From the NCBI RefSeq assembly GCF_023093535.1, contig NZ_CP095757.1:1736001-1800000 (forward strand): DNA of 64,000 bases. Reading direction: 5' to 3'. Positions 26,566-35,313 of the stretch are shown one piece after another. The notes below the pieces were generated by a model, which did no database searches, was not told where the DNA came from, and saw nothing but the letters and a program-made list of their open reading frames with translations. Source of the stretch: Halovivax limisalsi (lineage in GTDB: Archaea > Halobacteriota > Halobacteria > Halobacteriales > Natrialbaceae). Positions within the stretch are counted from its first letter, which is position 1; each line of letters starts with the position of its first letter. A program made the position numbers and the translations under genes.

Positions 26566-28476
26566 ATGCCACGACGGGCCTTTCGACCGTTGAAGCGACG
26601 TGCTCTATTAAAAACCTCCGGTGCAGCTGGCATTGCTGCGTTAGCTGGCTGCACCGGCGGCGGCGACGGGAGCGATGGATCGGACGGCGGTGATGGCGGT
26701 GATCCGAGCGAGGAACTTCCGGACGTCGAGCTGTACGATGCAGACGGAAACCGGATCGAGCCGCTACTGATTTATGACGCCGGGAGTTCCAACGCGGAGG
26801 ACATCGCCGCCGAGATGAAACGGAATCTCGAATCGATCGGCGTCAACCTCCAGACGGAGGCTCGGCCGGAGGTGCTCGGCCAGGACTTCAACTCCGAGCC
26901 GTTACCGGACGCGAATCCGGAGGAGTTCGAGTGGGGGCCTGTGGGCTACAATGCCGGACCGCCGGACAAGACCCGGACCGTTTACCCCTGGGACCTCCTC
27001 ATTGGAATTCGAGCCAACTCGTATCCGCGAACCCCCGGCGACACCGACACGTTCTGGCAGAAAGATTCGGCTGTCAACGCCTACGGTTACGTTCCCGAGG
27101 CCGATCTGAATTCGATGTACGAGGAGTTCCGTAACTCCACCGATCAGGAGGAACGTCAGGATCTCATCGATCAGATCATGGGGACGCTAACCGAGGAGTT
27201 GCCGGCGAACTTCATGTCCCAGAGTCTCGACTTTTATGGCTTCCAGAACGACATCAATACGACGGACGATTTCAACGCCTACGGTGCGGAGCTGTCCCAG
27301 ATCGAACGGTACCGTAACGATCAGACGGTCGGCGGCGACTACATCCAGCTGGAGGGAACGCCGTTATCGACTCTCCTCCCGACGGAAATTTCCGATGACA
27401 ACTCCGCGATGCGGGTCGCGCTCATGTCCGACGGTGCCTACGCCATTCGAAAGGATGACGAGGTCATCCCGCTTCACATCGGCATCGAGGACTCCGGCGA
27501 TTCGACGGTCTGGGTTTGTACGGTTCGGGACAACCTGCAATTCGGCCAGTCCGCGGACGGAACCGACTACGGTCAGATGACGGCCGAAGACTGGGTGTTC
27601 CAGCTTGAGAACCTTCACGCCGTCGGGTACGACAGCCCTGAAAACGTCGAACTCTGGGACGGTTCGAGCCCGCCGAGCGAGAGCATCAGTTCGTATAGCG
27701 CGGTCGAGAACGTCGAACAGACCGGTGAACTGGAGTTCCAGCTGGAACTACCGGAAGCAGATCCGCTATTCCCGCTCCGACCGGTCATCTGGGGCGAAAT
27801 GGTCCTCCCGAAGGCGTTGTACGAAGCGTACGCTCCGGACGCGCAGGCACTTCGGGAATCGACCGAGATTCAGGAGTTTACCTGGACCGGCAACCTCGGC
27901 CCGTACCAGTACGAGGACCGCGTCGCCGGCGCCGCAGGGTCGTTCACGACCACTCGAAACGACGAGTACTACATGCGCGAACACACGGAGGGAAGCAACG
28001 TCAAGGATATGGACGAGGCCTTCGTGGACGCGCCGTACTTCGAGCGGTACCAGTTCAACAACGTTCCCGAGGATTCCTCGCGCGTCGAGCAGTTGCGAAA
28101 CGGGGAAGGAGACGAGATGCTTCTACCGACCGACAACATCGCGGAGTTCCAGCAGGCAGTCGAATCGGTCCGCGTCGAGAAACAGCGCGTACCGTGGATC
28201 AGCTTCCTGTTCTTCAATCAGCGATCCAACGGGAGCATCCTCTCACGGGAACGCGACGGACGCGAGGCGATGGCGCTGGTCATCGACAAGCAGACGATTT
28301 CGAACGATATCCAGCAAGGTTACACCGAACCCGCCGTCACGTTCCAGCCGACCTGGTCGAACTGGTACAACGAGGACGCGGTGAACGTCTACGGAGTCGA
28401 TATCGGCACGGAAGAAGTCGAGGAGGCGCGCGAGCTGCTCCGGCAGAACGACAACTTCGAACTCGACGAAGTCTGA
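26566..28476 (+). CDS. Peptide-type ABC transporter solute-binding lipoprotein, apparently circularly permuted
   Basis: A 636-residue SBP_bac_5 family protein. A twin-arginine motif (KRRALLK) leads to lipobox LAGC with Cys29, then an acidic Gly/Asp/Ser linker (30-50). Next, residues about 50-250 resemble the C-terminal lobe of ordinary members: IGVNLQTE, then NAYGYVPEADLNSMYEE and DQEERQDLIDQIMG. Only after this does the usual N-terminal part begin (about 254: GGDYIQLEGTPL, STVWVCTVRDNLQFG, TAEDWVFQLENL). The protein stops after the helix EEARELLRQNDNFELDEV, which normally precedes the segment placed at its front. Function: capture of peptides or related solutes at the outer face of the membrane for the permeases downstream. 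First gene of a five-gene operon; the next starts 43 bp later. Confidence 0.85.
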   Translation: MPRRAFRPLKRRALLKTSGAAGIAALAGCTGGGDGSDGSDGGDGGDPSEELPDVELYDADGNRIEPLLIYDAGSSNAEDIAAEMKRNLESIGVNLQTEARPEVLGQDFNSEPLPDANPEEFEWGPVGYNAGPPDKTRTVYPWDLLIGIRANSYPRTPGDTDTFWQKDSAVNAYGYVPEADLNSMYEEFRNSTDQEERQDLIDQIMGTLTEELPANFMSQSLDFYGFQNDINTTDDFNAYGAELSQIERYRNDQTVGGDYIQLEGTPLSTLLPTEISDDNSAMRVALMSDGAYAIRKDDEVIPLHIGIEDSGDSTVWVCTVRDNLQFGQSADGTDYGQMTAEDWVFQLENLHAVGYDSPENVELWDGSSPPSESISSYSAVENVEQTGELEFQLELPEADPLFPLRPVIWGEMVLPKALYEAYAPDAQALRESTEIQEFTWTGNLGPYQYEDRVAGAAGSFTTTRNDEYYMREHTEGSNVKDMDEAFVDAPYFERYQFNNVPEDSSRVEQLRNGEGDEMLLPTDNIAEFQQAVESVRVEKQRVPWISFLFFNQRSNGSILSRERDGREAMALVIDKQTISNDIQQGYTEPAVTFQPTWSNWYNEDAVNVYGVDIGTEEVEEARELLRQNDNFELDEV

Positions 28477-28519
28477 ACCGGCGGGGTAGCTCGTCGATTT
28501 TCAAGGACGTTAACAACAC

Positions 28520-29584
28520 ATGAAGTGGTATATCTTACGTCGATTGGTGTGGGCGGGGTTCGCAACGGCGATTATTCTCACCGTCACGTTCGTTCTGATG
28601 GATCAGACGCCGAAAACGCGCATCATGGAGGCGCAGATGCGGGCGGCGATGGCCGGTGAAAACCTCACCACGGCGGTACAGGCCGAGCGCCAGCAAATGG
28701 GGCTCGACATGCCGTTTCACGAACGGTACCTGCAGTTCATGACGAACGTCTTCGAGGGTGACTGGGGCTGGTCGATCGAATACCAGAAGCCGGTGATCGA
28801 CGTCATGAAGCGTGCGATCCCGTACTCGCTGATGTACGGGTTCCCGGCGATCATACTCTCGACGATTCTCGGGACGATCATCGGCCTCTACTCGGCGGTC
28901 AACCAGTACACGAAGAAGGACTATACCGCCACGTTCTTCGCCTTCTTCGGGCTCAGCATTCCGAACTTCTGGTTCGGGATCATCATGCTCCTCGTGTTCT
29001 CGTCCTGGCTCGGGTGGGTGCCCTACGAGTTCAACGGAAAACTGGCACTCGCGGCGGACGGGAGTTTCACCTGGCTCGAGACGACAGACGCGAGTCACCT
29101 CGCGTTCGTCGGAGATAACTTCGAGGGCGAGCGATACGTGGGTATTCTGAGTCCTGCGAACCTGAAGCAATTGCTCCTGCCGACGTTCGTCATCATGACG
29201 ACCTCGATTGCGACGGTGATGCGATACGCACGCGCCGAAGCGCTGGAGTACGTCGACGCAGACTTCGTCAAGACTGCGAAAGCCAAGGGCGTGAGTGCGC
29301 GTCGGATCACCGCGAAGCACATCTTCCGCCCGGCGTCGATCCCGCTGATGACGATCTTCGTCGGTCGGATCCTCGGTATCGTCCTCTTTGGGTCGTACCT
29401 CGTCGAGGTTGTCTTCGGCATCCCGGGGATCGGACTCGCCTCGTACGAGGCGATCGTCCGCCAGGACACGAGCCTGGTGGCGATCACCATTCTCATTCCG
29501 ACGTTTCTGGCGATCGTCGGCAACCTCGTCGAGGACATCATGTACGCGGTACTGGATCCGCGCATCGACTACGGTGATCGATAA
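28520..29584 (+). CDS. Peptide-type ABC transporter permease (DppB-like)
   Basis: A 354-residue membrane protein with six predicted helices, the first near residues 8-28. The EAA loop DADFVKTAKAKGVSARRITA (about residues 244-263) docks the ATPase. The DppB/OppB N-terminus (MKWYILRRLVWAGFATAIIL) is typical. With the next gene it forms the translocation pore for solute delivered by the binding protein. Its TAA stop overlaps the ATG of the next gene (TAATG), so the two permeases are coupled. The length is slightly above the usual 310-340 because of an external loop around residues 170-205. Confidence 0.93.
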   Translation: MKWYILRRLVWAGFATAIILTVTFVLMDQTPKTRIMEAQMRAAMAGENLTTAVQAERQQMGLDMPFHERYLQFMTNVFEGDWGWSIEYQKPVIDVMKRAIPYSLMYGFPAIILSTILGTIIGLYSAVNQYTKKDYTATFFAFFGLSIPNFWFGIIMLLVFSSWLGWVPYEFNGKLALAADGSFTWLETTDASHLAFVGDNFEGERYVGILSPANLKQLLLPTFVIMTTSIATVMRYARAEALEYVDADFVKTAKAKGVSARRITAKHIFRPASIPLMTIFVGRILGIVLFGSYLVEVVFGIPGIGLASYEAIVRQDTSLVAITILIPTFLAIVGNLVEDIMYAVLDPRIDYGDR

Positions 29585-30819
29585 TGAGCGAACCGACTGA
29601 CTCTCCGGCGGTCGACGACGGTCTCGAGGAGCCGCGAGAGACGTTCGAGTCCGTCGACTGGGACCAGATCGACCTCGCGAACAGCGGCCGATCGCCCGGC
29701 CAGTACCTCTGGATGGGCTTTCTCGCGATCTGGCTGTTCGGCGTCCTGTTCGACATCTACTCGCAGTTCGTCTCCGCGGCTGCAGAACCCGCCGAACTCC
29801 CGGTTATCGGAACCGTCGCCCCGGAAGACTGGCTCTGGGTCTTGACGCTCGCCTGTCTCGTCTACTACGGCGTCAGACCGCTGTATCAGAGCCCCCGGAT
29901 GACGATGCACTACTGGAAACAGTTCCGGAAGAACAAGGCCGCCGTCATCAGCGGGTTGTTCCTTTCAGTGATCCTGGTCGTCGGGGGGATCGGTGCGCGG
30001 GTCTTGCCGTTCCCAGAGCGGAACCCGGGCTTCGAGGAGTTGCCGCCGTTCTGGATGTCGATCGAGAAGTATCACGTCGGGAATAACTGTCCCGGCGGCA
30101 CCACGATGGAGGCCGGTGTTGAGATCTGCCACGGTAGCATGCAGTACCCGCTCGGGACGACTGGATCGGGCGAGGACATCCTGCTGCTGATCGTTCACGG
30201 GATGGAAGTGAGCATGATGGTCGGCCTGGCCGCGACGTTACTCAGCGTCGTCGTCGCGACGGTCGTGGGACTGTCTGCCGCCTACTTCGGCGGGCTCGTC
30301 GACGAGGTTCTGATGCGCTACGTCGATCTCCAGATGACATTCCCGTCGTTCTTCCTCTTCCTGTTGCTGGCCTACACGATCGGTGGAAGCCTCTTCATCC
30401 TGATCATGATCTTCGGCCTGTTCGGCTGGGGTGCAACGGCGCGAATCATCAGGGCGGAGGCGTTACAACGCAAAGCAGAGCCCTACATGCAGGCCGCAAA
30501 GAGCGCCGGGGCGACGAGTAAGTGGTCGATCCGACGCCACCTCCTGCCGAACACGACTAACAGCATCATCACGGCCGCGACGCTGACGATCCCGAGCATC
30601 ATCCTCGCGGAGGCGGCGATCGCGTTCCTGGCCCTCTCGGATCCGACGATCCCTTCGTGGGGTCGCGTGATCGCGGACGGGCGGGGATCCCTGCAAAGTT
30701 CGTGGTGGATCTCGACGTTCCCGGGTATCTTCCTGTTCTTTACGATCCTGGCGTTCAACTTCATCGGCGACGCGCTGCGCGACGCGCTCGACCCGCGACA
30801 CGGAGGTGCCGAGTCATGA
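29584..30819 (+). CDS. Peptide-type ABC transporter permease (DppC-like)
   Basis: A 411-residue membrane protein, partner of the DppB-like permease. The N-terminus is extended by about 100 residues with two extra hydrophobic helices (about 42-62 and 80-98) before the usual OppC-type first helix (about 122-145, AVISGLFLSVILVVGGIG). An external loop of about 60 residues with two Cys (NNCPGG and EICHGS) follows. The EAA loop is AEPYMQAAKSAGATSKWSIR (about 299-318). The end of the protein is the conserved ALRDALDPRH. It overlaps the next ATPase gene by 4 bp (ATGA). Confidence 0.92.
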   Translation: MSEPTDSPAVDDGLEEPRETFESVDWDQIDLANSGRSPGQYLWMGFLAIWLFGVLFDIYSQFVSAAAEPAELPVIGTVAPEDWLWVLTLACLVYYGVRPLYQSPRMTMHYWKQFRKNKAAVISGLFLSVILVVGGIGARVLPFPERNPGFEELPPFWMSIEKYHVGNNCPGGTTMEAGVEICHGSMQYPLGTTGSGEDILLLIVHGMEVSMMVGLAATLLSVVVATVVGLSAAYFGGLVDEVLMRYVDLQMTFPSFFLFLLLAYTIGGSLFILIMIFGLFGWGATARIIRAEALQRKAEPYMQAAKSAGATSKWSIRRHLLPNTTNSIITAATLTIPSIILAEAAIAFLALSDPTIPSWGRVIADGRGSLQSSWWISTFPGIFLFFTILAFNFIGDALRDALDPRHGGAES

Positions 30820-31910
30820 GCACGGAATACGGCGACCGAGACGGTGTACAGGGCGCGACGGGAGCGACGGCGGCGGCCGATTCGCTCCTCTCGGTGACCG
30901 ACCTTCACACGTACTTCGAGACGGATGCCGGCGAGGTGAAGGCCGTCGACGGCGTCTCCTTTAGCGTCGACCGCGGCGAAACCGTCGCCATCGTCGGCGA
31001 GAGCGGGTCCGGTAAGACCGTCACGAGCGAGTCGATCACGCGGCTCTTCAAGAGTCCGCCGGGCTTCATTCCGCAGGGTTCGGTCAGGGTCAACGGACGC
31101 GAGGTGACCGAGATGAGCGAATCCGAACTTCGGAAGCTGCGCGGCGGCGAGGTCAGCCACATCTTCCAGAACCCGCAGGGCGCGCTCAACCCGGTCTACT
31201 CGATCGGCTGGCAGATCCGCGAGGCGATCACGCTCCACCAGGACCTCTCCGAGGAGGAAGCCACCGAACGAGCCGTCGAATTGCTGACCCAGGTCGGGAT
31301 TCCGGAGGCCAGTTCCCGGCTCGACGACTACCCGCACGAGTTCTCCGGCGGGATGAAACAGCGGGTGATCATCGCGATCGCGCTGGCTTGCGAGCCGGAC
31401 CTCCTGATCGCGGACGAGCCGACGACGGCGCTGGACGTGACGATCCAGGCCCAGATCCTGAAGCTACTCAACCGGCTCCAGGACGAACTCGACATGGGCG
31501 TCCTGTTTATCACCCACGACCTGGGCGTCGTCGCGGAGGTCGCCGATCGCGTCGTCGTCATGTACGCCGGCAAGGTGATGGAGCGCGGATCGGTGTACGA
31601 GATCTTCGAGAACCCGTCGCACCCGTACACGCGAGCCCTGCTCGAGTGCCTGCCCGGGAAGGGGAATCTCGGCGGGATTCCTGGCGAACTGCCCGATCCG
31701 CTCGATCCGCCGGAGGGCTGTCGGTTCGCGGATCGGTGTCCGTACGCCATCGACGAGTGCACCTACGGCGAGCAGCCGCCGGAGCACTCGGTGCAGGGTT
31801 CGGCCGATCACGAGGTCTCCTGCGTCCACTTCCGATCGGACATGGATCCGAACACGGTCCTCGAAGCCGATCGCGATCTGACCGCTTCGCCCGGGGGTGA
31901 GCCTCGATGA
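30816..31910 (+). CDS. Peptide-type ABC transporter ATP-binding protein (DppD-like)
   Basis: A 364-residue ATPase. Walker A is GESGSGKT (61-68), the Q-loop Gln118 is in [12 protein letters not shown], and the signature FSGGMKQR lies at about 175-182. Walker B is [13 protein letters not shown] and the H-loop His is in [10 protein letters not shown]-terminal oligopeptide-transporter domain follows with the Cys pattern [14 protein letters not shown] and a last Cys near VSCVHF, spaced as in canonical members. It powers uptake through the two permeases, working as a heterodimer with the next gene product. The ATG at 30816 overlaps the permease stop; a longer in-frame extension is Arg-rich and rejected. 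Confidence 0.95.
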   Translation: MSTEYGDRDGVQGATGATAAADSLLSVTDLHTYFETDAGEVKAVDGVSFSVDRGETVAIVGESGSGKTVTSESITRLFKSPPGFIPQGSVRVNGREVTEMSESELRKLRGGEVSHIFQNPQGALNPVYSIGWQIREAITLHQDLSEEEATERAVELLTQVGIPEASSRLDDYPHEFSGGMKQRVIIAIALACEPDLLIADEPTTALDVTIQAQILKLLNRLQDELDMGVLFITHDLGVVAEVADRVVVMYAGKVMERGSVYEIFENPSHPYTRALLECLPGKGNLGGIPGELPDPLDPPEGCRFADRCPYAIDECTYGEQPPEHSVQGSADHEVSCVHFRSDMDPNTVLEADRDLTASPGGEPR

Positions 31911-33259
31911 GTCGATCGACCGATCCGCTCCTCGAGGTGCGCGACCTGAAGAAACACTACCCGATCACCCAGGGATTCATGGACACGGAGGTCGGTCGGG
32001 CCCGCGCGGTCGACGGAATCAGCTTCGAGATCCAGCGCGGCGAGACCTTCGGGATCGTCGGCGAGTCCGGCTGCGGCAAGTCGACGGCGGCGACGTCGAT
32101 GATCCGCCTCGAGGAGCCGACGAGCGGCCAGGTCATCTTCGACGGCGAGGACATCACCGAGTACTCCGCCGAGGAGCTCCGGCGCTTCCGCCGAGAGGTC
32201 CAGATGATCTTCCAGGATCCCGATTCGAGTTTCGATCCCCGGATGAGCGTCGGCGAGTCCGTCGCCGAACCCCTGACGGTTCAGGGGATGACCGACAAAT
32301 CCCGTCGCCGGGAGATCGTCGCCGACCTGCTGGAGCGCGTCGGCCTCTCGGCGTCGGACATGGAGCGCTATCCCCACGAGTTCTCCGGCGGGCAGAAACA
32401 GCGCATCGGCCTGGCGCGAGCGCTGTCGGTCAACCCGCAGTTCATCGTCGCCGACGAACCCGTCTCGGCGCTCGACGTCTCCGTTCAGTCGGAGATCCTC
32501 CGGCTGCTCGACGAGTTCCAGCGAAACTTCGGCCTGACGATGCTGGTCATCAGCCACAATCTCGGCGTCGTGCGCGAGATCTGCGACCGGGTCGCCGTGA
32601 TGTATCTGGGCGAGTTCGTCGAGGTGGCGCCGACGGAGGAGCTGTTCACGAATCCCCAGCACCCCTACAGCCAGGCGTTACTGTCCTCGATTCCGACGCC
32701 CGACCCGCGCGAACGCGGGATGGGCCAGGAGCTGAAAGGCGACGTGCCGGACCCGTCCGCGCCGCCGGCCGGCTGTCGGTTCCACACCCGCTGTCCGAAG
32801 GTGATCCCCCCGGACGGGATCAACCTCCCGCAGGCGGAGTGGCGGAACCTGCTTCACTTCCGCAAGCAGGTCGAAGGCCCCGGGCTCGACCTCGAAAGTA
32901 TCGTCAAGATCCACGCGATCGAGGCCGACACGGTCGACGACGCGACGGAGGTATCGCCGTCGGACTTCGATCTCGAAACGCTGAATCGCTGGATTCGCAC
33001 CGAGTTCGACCTCCCGACGCAGCTATCGGATACCACCGCCGAGACGATCCTCGCGCACGCGATCGAGTCGATCGTCGACGACGAGCCGGACGCGGCCGAG
33101 AGCATTCTCGCGGAGAACTTCACGACGCCGTGTGAGACCCAGCGGCCGGCCCTCGAATCCAAGGGTCCGGGCCGCGAGTCGGCGTGTCTGCTCGAAAACC
33201 CGACGGAGCCGATCCAGTCGGGAATCGGCAGCCAGCCGTCACCGGGGTCGTCGGACTAA
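31907..33259 (+). CDS. Peptide-type ABC transporter ATP-binding protein (DppF-like) with C-terminal insertion
   Basis: A 450-residue ATPase and the last gene of the operon (ATGA overlap with DppD). Walker A is GESGCGKST, the Q-loop is in [12 protein letters not shown], the signature is FSGGQKQR and Walker [13 protein letters not shown]. The oligopeptide-transporter C-terminal domain starts [12 protein letters not shown] (about 285-297), but the next family cysteines come only at about 408 and 426 (CETQRPAL and SACLL). About 110 helical, acidic residues are inserted between the second and third Cys. The same insertion site is used in the other DppF-like protein of this window. The rest of the ATPase is normal. 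Confidence 0.94.
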   Translation: MSRSTDPLLEVRDLKKHYPITQGFMDTEVGRARAVDGISFEIQRGETFGIVGESGCGKSTAATSMIRLEEPTSGQVIFDGEDITEYSAEELRRFRREVQMIFQDPDSSFDPRMSVGESVAEPLTVQGMTDKSRRREIVADLLERVGLSASDMERYPHEFSGGQKQRIGLARALSVNPQFIVADEPVSALDVSVQSEILRLLDEFQRNFGLTMLVISHNLGVVREICDRVAVMYLGEFVEVAPTEELFTNPQHPYSQALLSSIPTPDPRERGMGQELKGDVPDPSAPPAGCRFHTRCPKVIPPDGINLPQAEWRNLLHFRKQVEGPGLDLESIVKIHAIEADTVDDATEVSPSDFDLETLNRWIRTEFDLPTQLSDTTAETILAHAIESIVDDEPDAAESILAENFTTPCETQRPALESKGPGRESACLLENPTEPIQSGIGSQPSPGSSD

Positions 33260-33378
33260 TCCGTCACCGCCTCATCACCGTCCGCGCCGCGTGTACCGGT
33301 CGTCGTCACCCCCGACCGGTCAGCCGTCAGTCAGCATCGCTTCGACGGACTTTTGCCCGGAACCGACGATGAACGGGT

Positions 33379-33771
33379 ATGACGGCCGATAAGACGGATC
33401 AGTCCGACGGGTCCGGAGCCGACGCGTCGGCTGACTTCCCGACCGACGAGTCCGGAGCCGACGCGTCGGCTGACTTCCCGACCGACGAGTCGGGACGCCA
33501 GCCCGGCGAGGAGATACTCGGGGGGACGATCTCGGATCTGGCGCCGTCGACGACCGTCGAGGACGCCGACCCACCGTGGCTGGTCGAACTGGGCGGATCG
33601 ATCGGCGTCGGCCTCGGCGTCCTGGCGCTCGCCCTCGCGATCGTCGGGGTCACTGCGGCCTGGCTCGGCGTCCAACCGCTCGGCAACGTGGCGGTCGCCT
33701 TCGCGCTGATCACCATCGCGATCTCGTTTGTGCTGGGGCTCGTCTACCAGTTTTCCATCATGCAGTGGTGA
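33379..33771 (+). CDS. Two-helix membrane protein with duplicated acidic N-terminus
   Basis: A 130-residue protein. Residues about 1-70 are polar and acidic and contain the 13-residue unit SGADASADFPTDE twice in tandem, encoded by an exact 39-bp duplication. Two transmembrane helices follow (about 75-97 and 104-126), ending YQFSIMQW. The C-terminal half looks like a conserved haloarchaeal membrane domain (FALITIAISFVLGLVYQF). The function is unknown. The gene follows the ABC operon by 119 bp and precedes the convergent phosphoribosyltransferase. Confidence 0.72.
   Translation: MTADKTDQSDGSGADASADFPTDESGADASADFPTDESGRQPGEEILGGTISDLAPSTTVEDADPPWLVELGGSIGVGLGVLALALAIVGVTAAWLGVQPLGNVAVAFALITIAISFVLGLVYQFSIMQW
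33412..33489 (+). repeat. Exact tandem duplication of 39 bp
   Basis: The unit beginning TCCGGAGCCGACGCG at 33412-33450 is repeated without change at 33451-33489, in frame within the membrane protein gene. Perfect identity at third codon positions points to a recent duplication. Confidence 0.95.
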
Positions 33772-33829
33772 GCGAATGAGTGTCGGTTCGGTCGCGAACC
33801 GGTCGATCGAACGCGCGGGCGATCGCCGC

Positions 33830-34402
33830 TCAGTCGTCGCCGTCGGCGTCGACGATGACGACCTCGCCGTCGACGACGTCGACGTTGACGAGCGTCTTGA
33901 CGTGGTAGCCCGCGTCGTCGACCGCGTTCTCGCCGCCGACTTTCTTGATGACGGCGACGGTGTCGACGACCTCCGCGCCGATCTCGTCGAGCGCGGCGAG
34001 CACCGAGGCCAGCGTCCCGCCGGTCGAGAGCACGTCGTCGAGGACGAGGACCCGTTCGTCGGCCCGCACGTCGTTGATGTACATCTCGTTCTCCGAGTAG
34101 CCGGTCCGCTGTGCGATCGCGACCTCGCCGTCGAGTCCGTACTCCCGCTTGCGGATGACCGTCAGGGGAAGGTCGGTCATGAGCGAGACGGCCGTCGAGA
34201 TGTGAATGCCCATCGCCGCCGGCGTGACGATCCGGTCGACCTCGTCGAGGCGAGCCTTCCGGATGATCCGGATGACGATCTCGCGGAGCAAGCCCGGATC
34301 GAGTTTGGGGACGCCGTCGCTGACGGGGTGGACGAAGTACTGGTATCCGTCGTCTTTCTCGACGATGGGGGCCTCGCGCAGTGACCGCTCCAGTTGATCC
34401 AT
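33830..34402 (-). CDS. hpt: Archaeal HGPRTase-like phosphoribosyltransferase
   Basis: A 190-residue enzyme of the archaeal Hpt type. The PRPP-binding loop is [13 protein letters not shown] (about residues 105-117), preceded by the flexible segment [35 protein letters not shown] is the first phosphate loop. It is expected to convert hypoxanthine/guanine (or adenine) and PRPP to the nucleotide for purine salvage; haloarchaeal members are often annotated HGPRTase-like because activity is not proven for all. I chose the ATG at 34402 since the upstream extension is Arg-rich. Confidence 0.9.
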   Translation of the reverse strand: MDQLERSLREAPIVEKDDGYQYFVHPVSDGVPKLDPGLLREIVIRIIRKARLDEVDRIVTPAAMGIHISTAVSLMTDLPLTVIRKREYGLDGEVAIAQRTGYSENEMYINDVRADERVLVLDDVLSTGGTLASVLAALDEIGAEVVDTVAVIKKVGGENAVDDAGYHVKTLVNVDVVDGEVVIVDADGDD

Positions 34403-34576
34403 GCCGAGAGTGCTTCCGAGACGGAGTAAAAGCTGACGATGCGAGCGCGATTCCGCCCTGCGCACCCGCACGTGCTCGATGGAACCGAGGTAACTCGCGT
34501 CGATCGCGCGAGCGACCCACGTAGACGCGACGGGAGTTGCGACGAGCGGGGAGTCCGCCGCCGGGTGCCGAGTCCG

Positions 34577-35149
34577 TCAGTCGTCGCTGCCGTAGGCGAG
34601 TTCCGGCGGCTTGCTTCCGTACCCGAGGCGCATGTTCCGTTCGTGGTAGATGTGCGCGCCGGCGGTCACCGTAAACGTCACCGCGATGAGCGCGGTCCAG
34701 GCGATCGTCGGGATCGTCGTGAACGGGTAGACGTTCCCCCAGATCACGGCGACGAGTGCACAGCTCACGGCGCCCAGCGAGAGGTAGAGTTCGCGCCAGG
34801 CGAACTCGTGACCGGGGACGATTTCGAGGTAGACGCTCACGTTCCCCGTCTGGTCGGTCGATTCGATGACTCCAGCGTCCGAGTCGAACGAGAGGATCTC
34901 CGCCTCGTCCATCTTCGGGAGGTGAGTCTGCTGTAAGGTCGTGTAGACGCGCTTTCGCTGTTCGGGCGTCACATCCTCGAGGGTCGTTTCGTACTCCCAG
35001 GCGGCGACCTGCTGGGCGAGATCACCGAGCTCGACCGGTCGATCGTCCTGTTTCAGGTACTGCAGGACGTACCGGCGACGCTGGTTTCGGAGGACTTCGA
35101 ACACCTCACCTTTCGACAGGAACTCCGTTTGCGGACGGTCCGGTAGCAT
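34577..35149 (-). CDS. DUF7344-like winged-helix membrane protein
   Basis: A 190-residue protein. Residues about 10-95 fit the haloarchaeal DUF7344 winged-helix pattern (LSKGEVFEVLRNQRRRYVLQ and RKRVYTTLQQTHLPKMDEAE). Two transmembrane helices follow (about 118-137 and 145-165), and a short cytoplasmic tail ends YGSDD. The layout suggests a membrane-tethered DNA-binding regulator; targets are unknown. I take the ATG at 35149, preceded 4 nt upstream by the Shine-Dalgarno match GGTGAT. A TTG 17 codons upstream is also in frame but less likely. TATATA at 35221-35226 gives a transcript with a leader of about 50 nt. Confidence 0.78.
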   Translation of the reverse strand: MLPDRPQTEFLSKGEVFEVLRNQRRRYVLQYLKQDDRPVELGDLAQQVAAWEYETTLEDVTPEQRKRVYTTLQQTHLPKMDEAEILSFDSDAGVIESTDQTGNVSVYLEIVPGHEFAWRELYLSLGAVSCALVAVIWGNVYPFTTIPTIAWTALIAVTFTVTAGAHIYHERNMRLGYGSKPPELAYGSDD

Positions 35150-35218
35150 GTAGATCACCAGCGGAGTGGGCCAGTCGTGGGCGATTCTCCTTCCATTCAA
35201 TTTGGGCCACGAACGCGA

Positions 35219-35228
35219 CCTATATAAC
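35219..35228 (-). promoter_or_regulatory. TATA box of the DUF7344-like gene
   Basis: CCTATATAACG is the clearest TATA box in this part of the window. Transcription would start about 25 bp downstream, near 35198, which leaves a leader of about 50 nt that carries GGTGAT just before the ATG at 35149. Confidence 0.5.
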
Positions 35229-35313
35229 GTTCGTGACTAGTCGATCCGACGGAGGATCTCGCTGTCTTAACTGTGTTCCCTGTGACGGTAAGTCGGAACC
35301 GACCGTCCGACGC

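Noticed and set aside
35150-35200. TTG start extending the DUF7344-like protein by 17 residues
   Set aside because: The ATG at 35149 has a GGTGAT ribosome-binding match at proper spacing and begins the conserved region. TTG would be a weak start.
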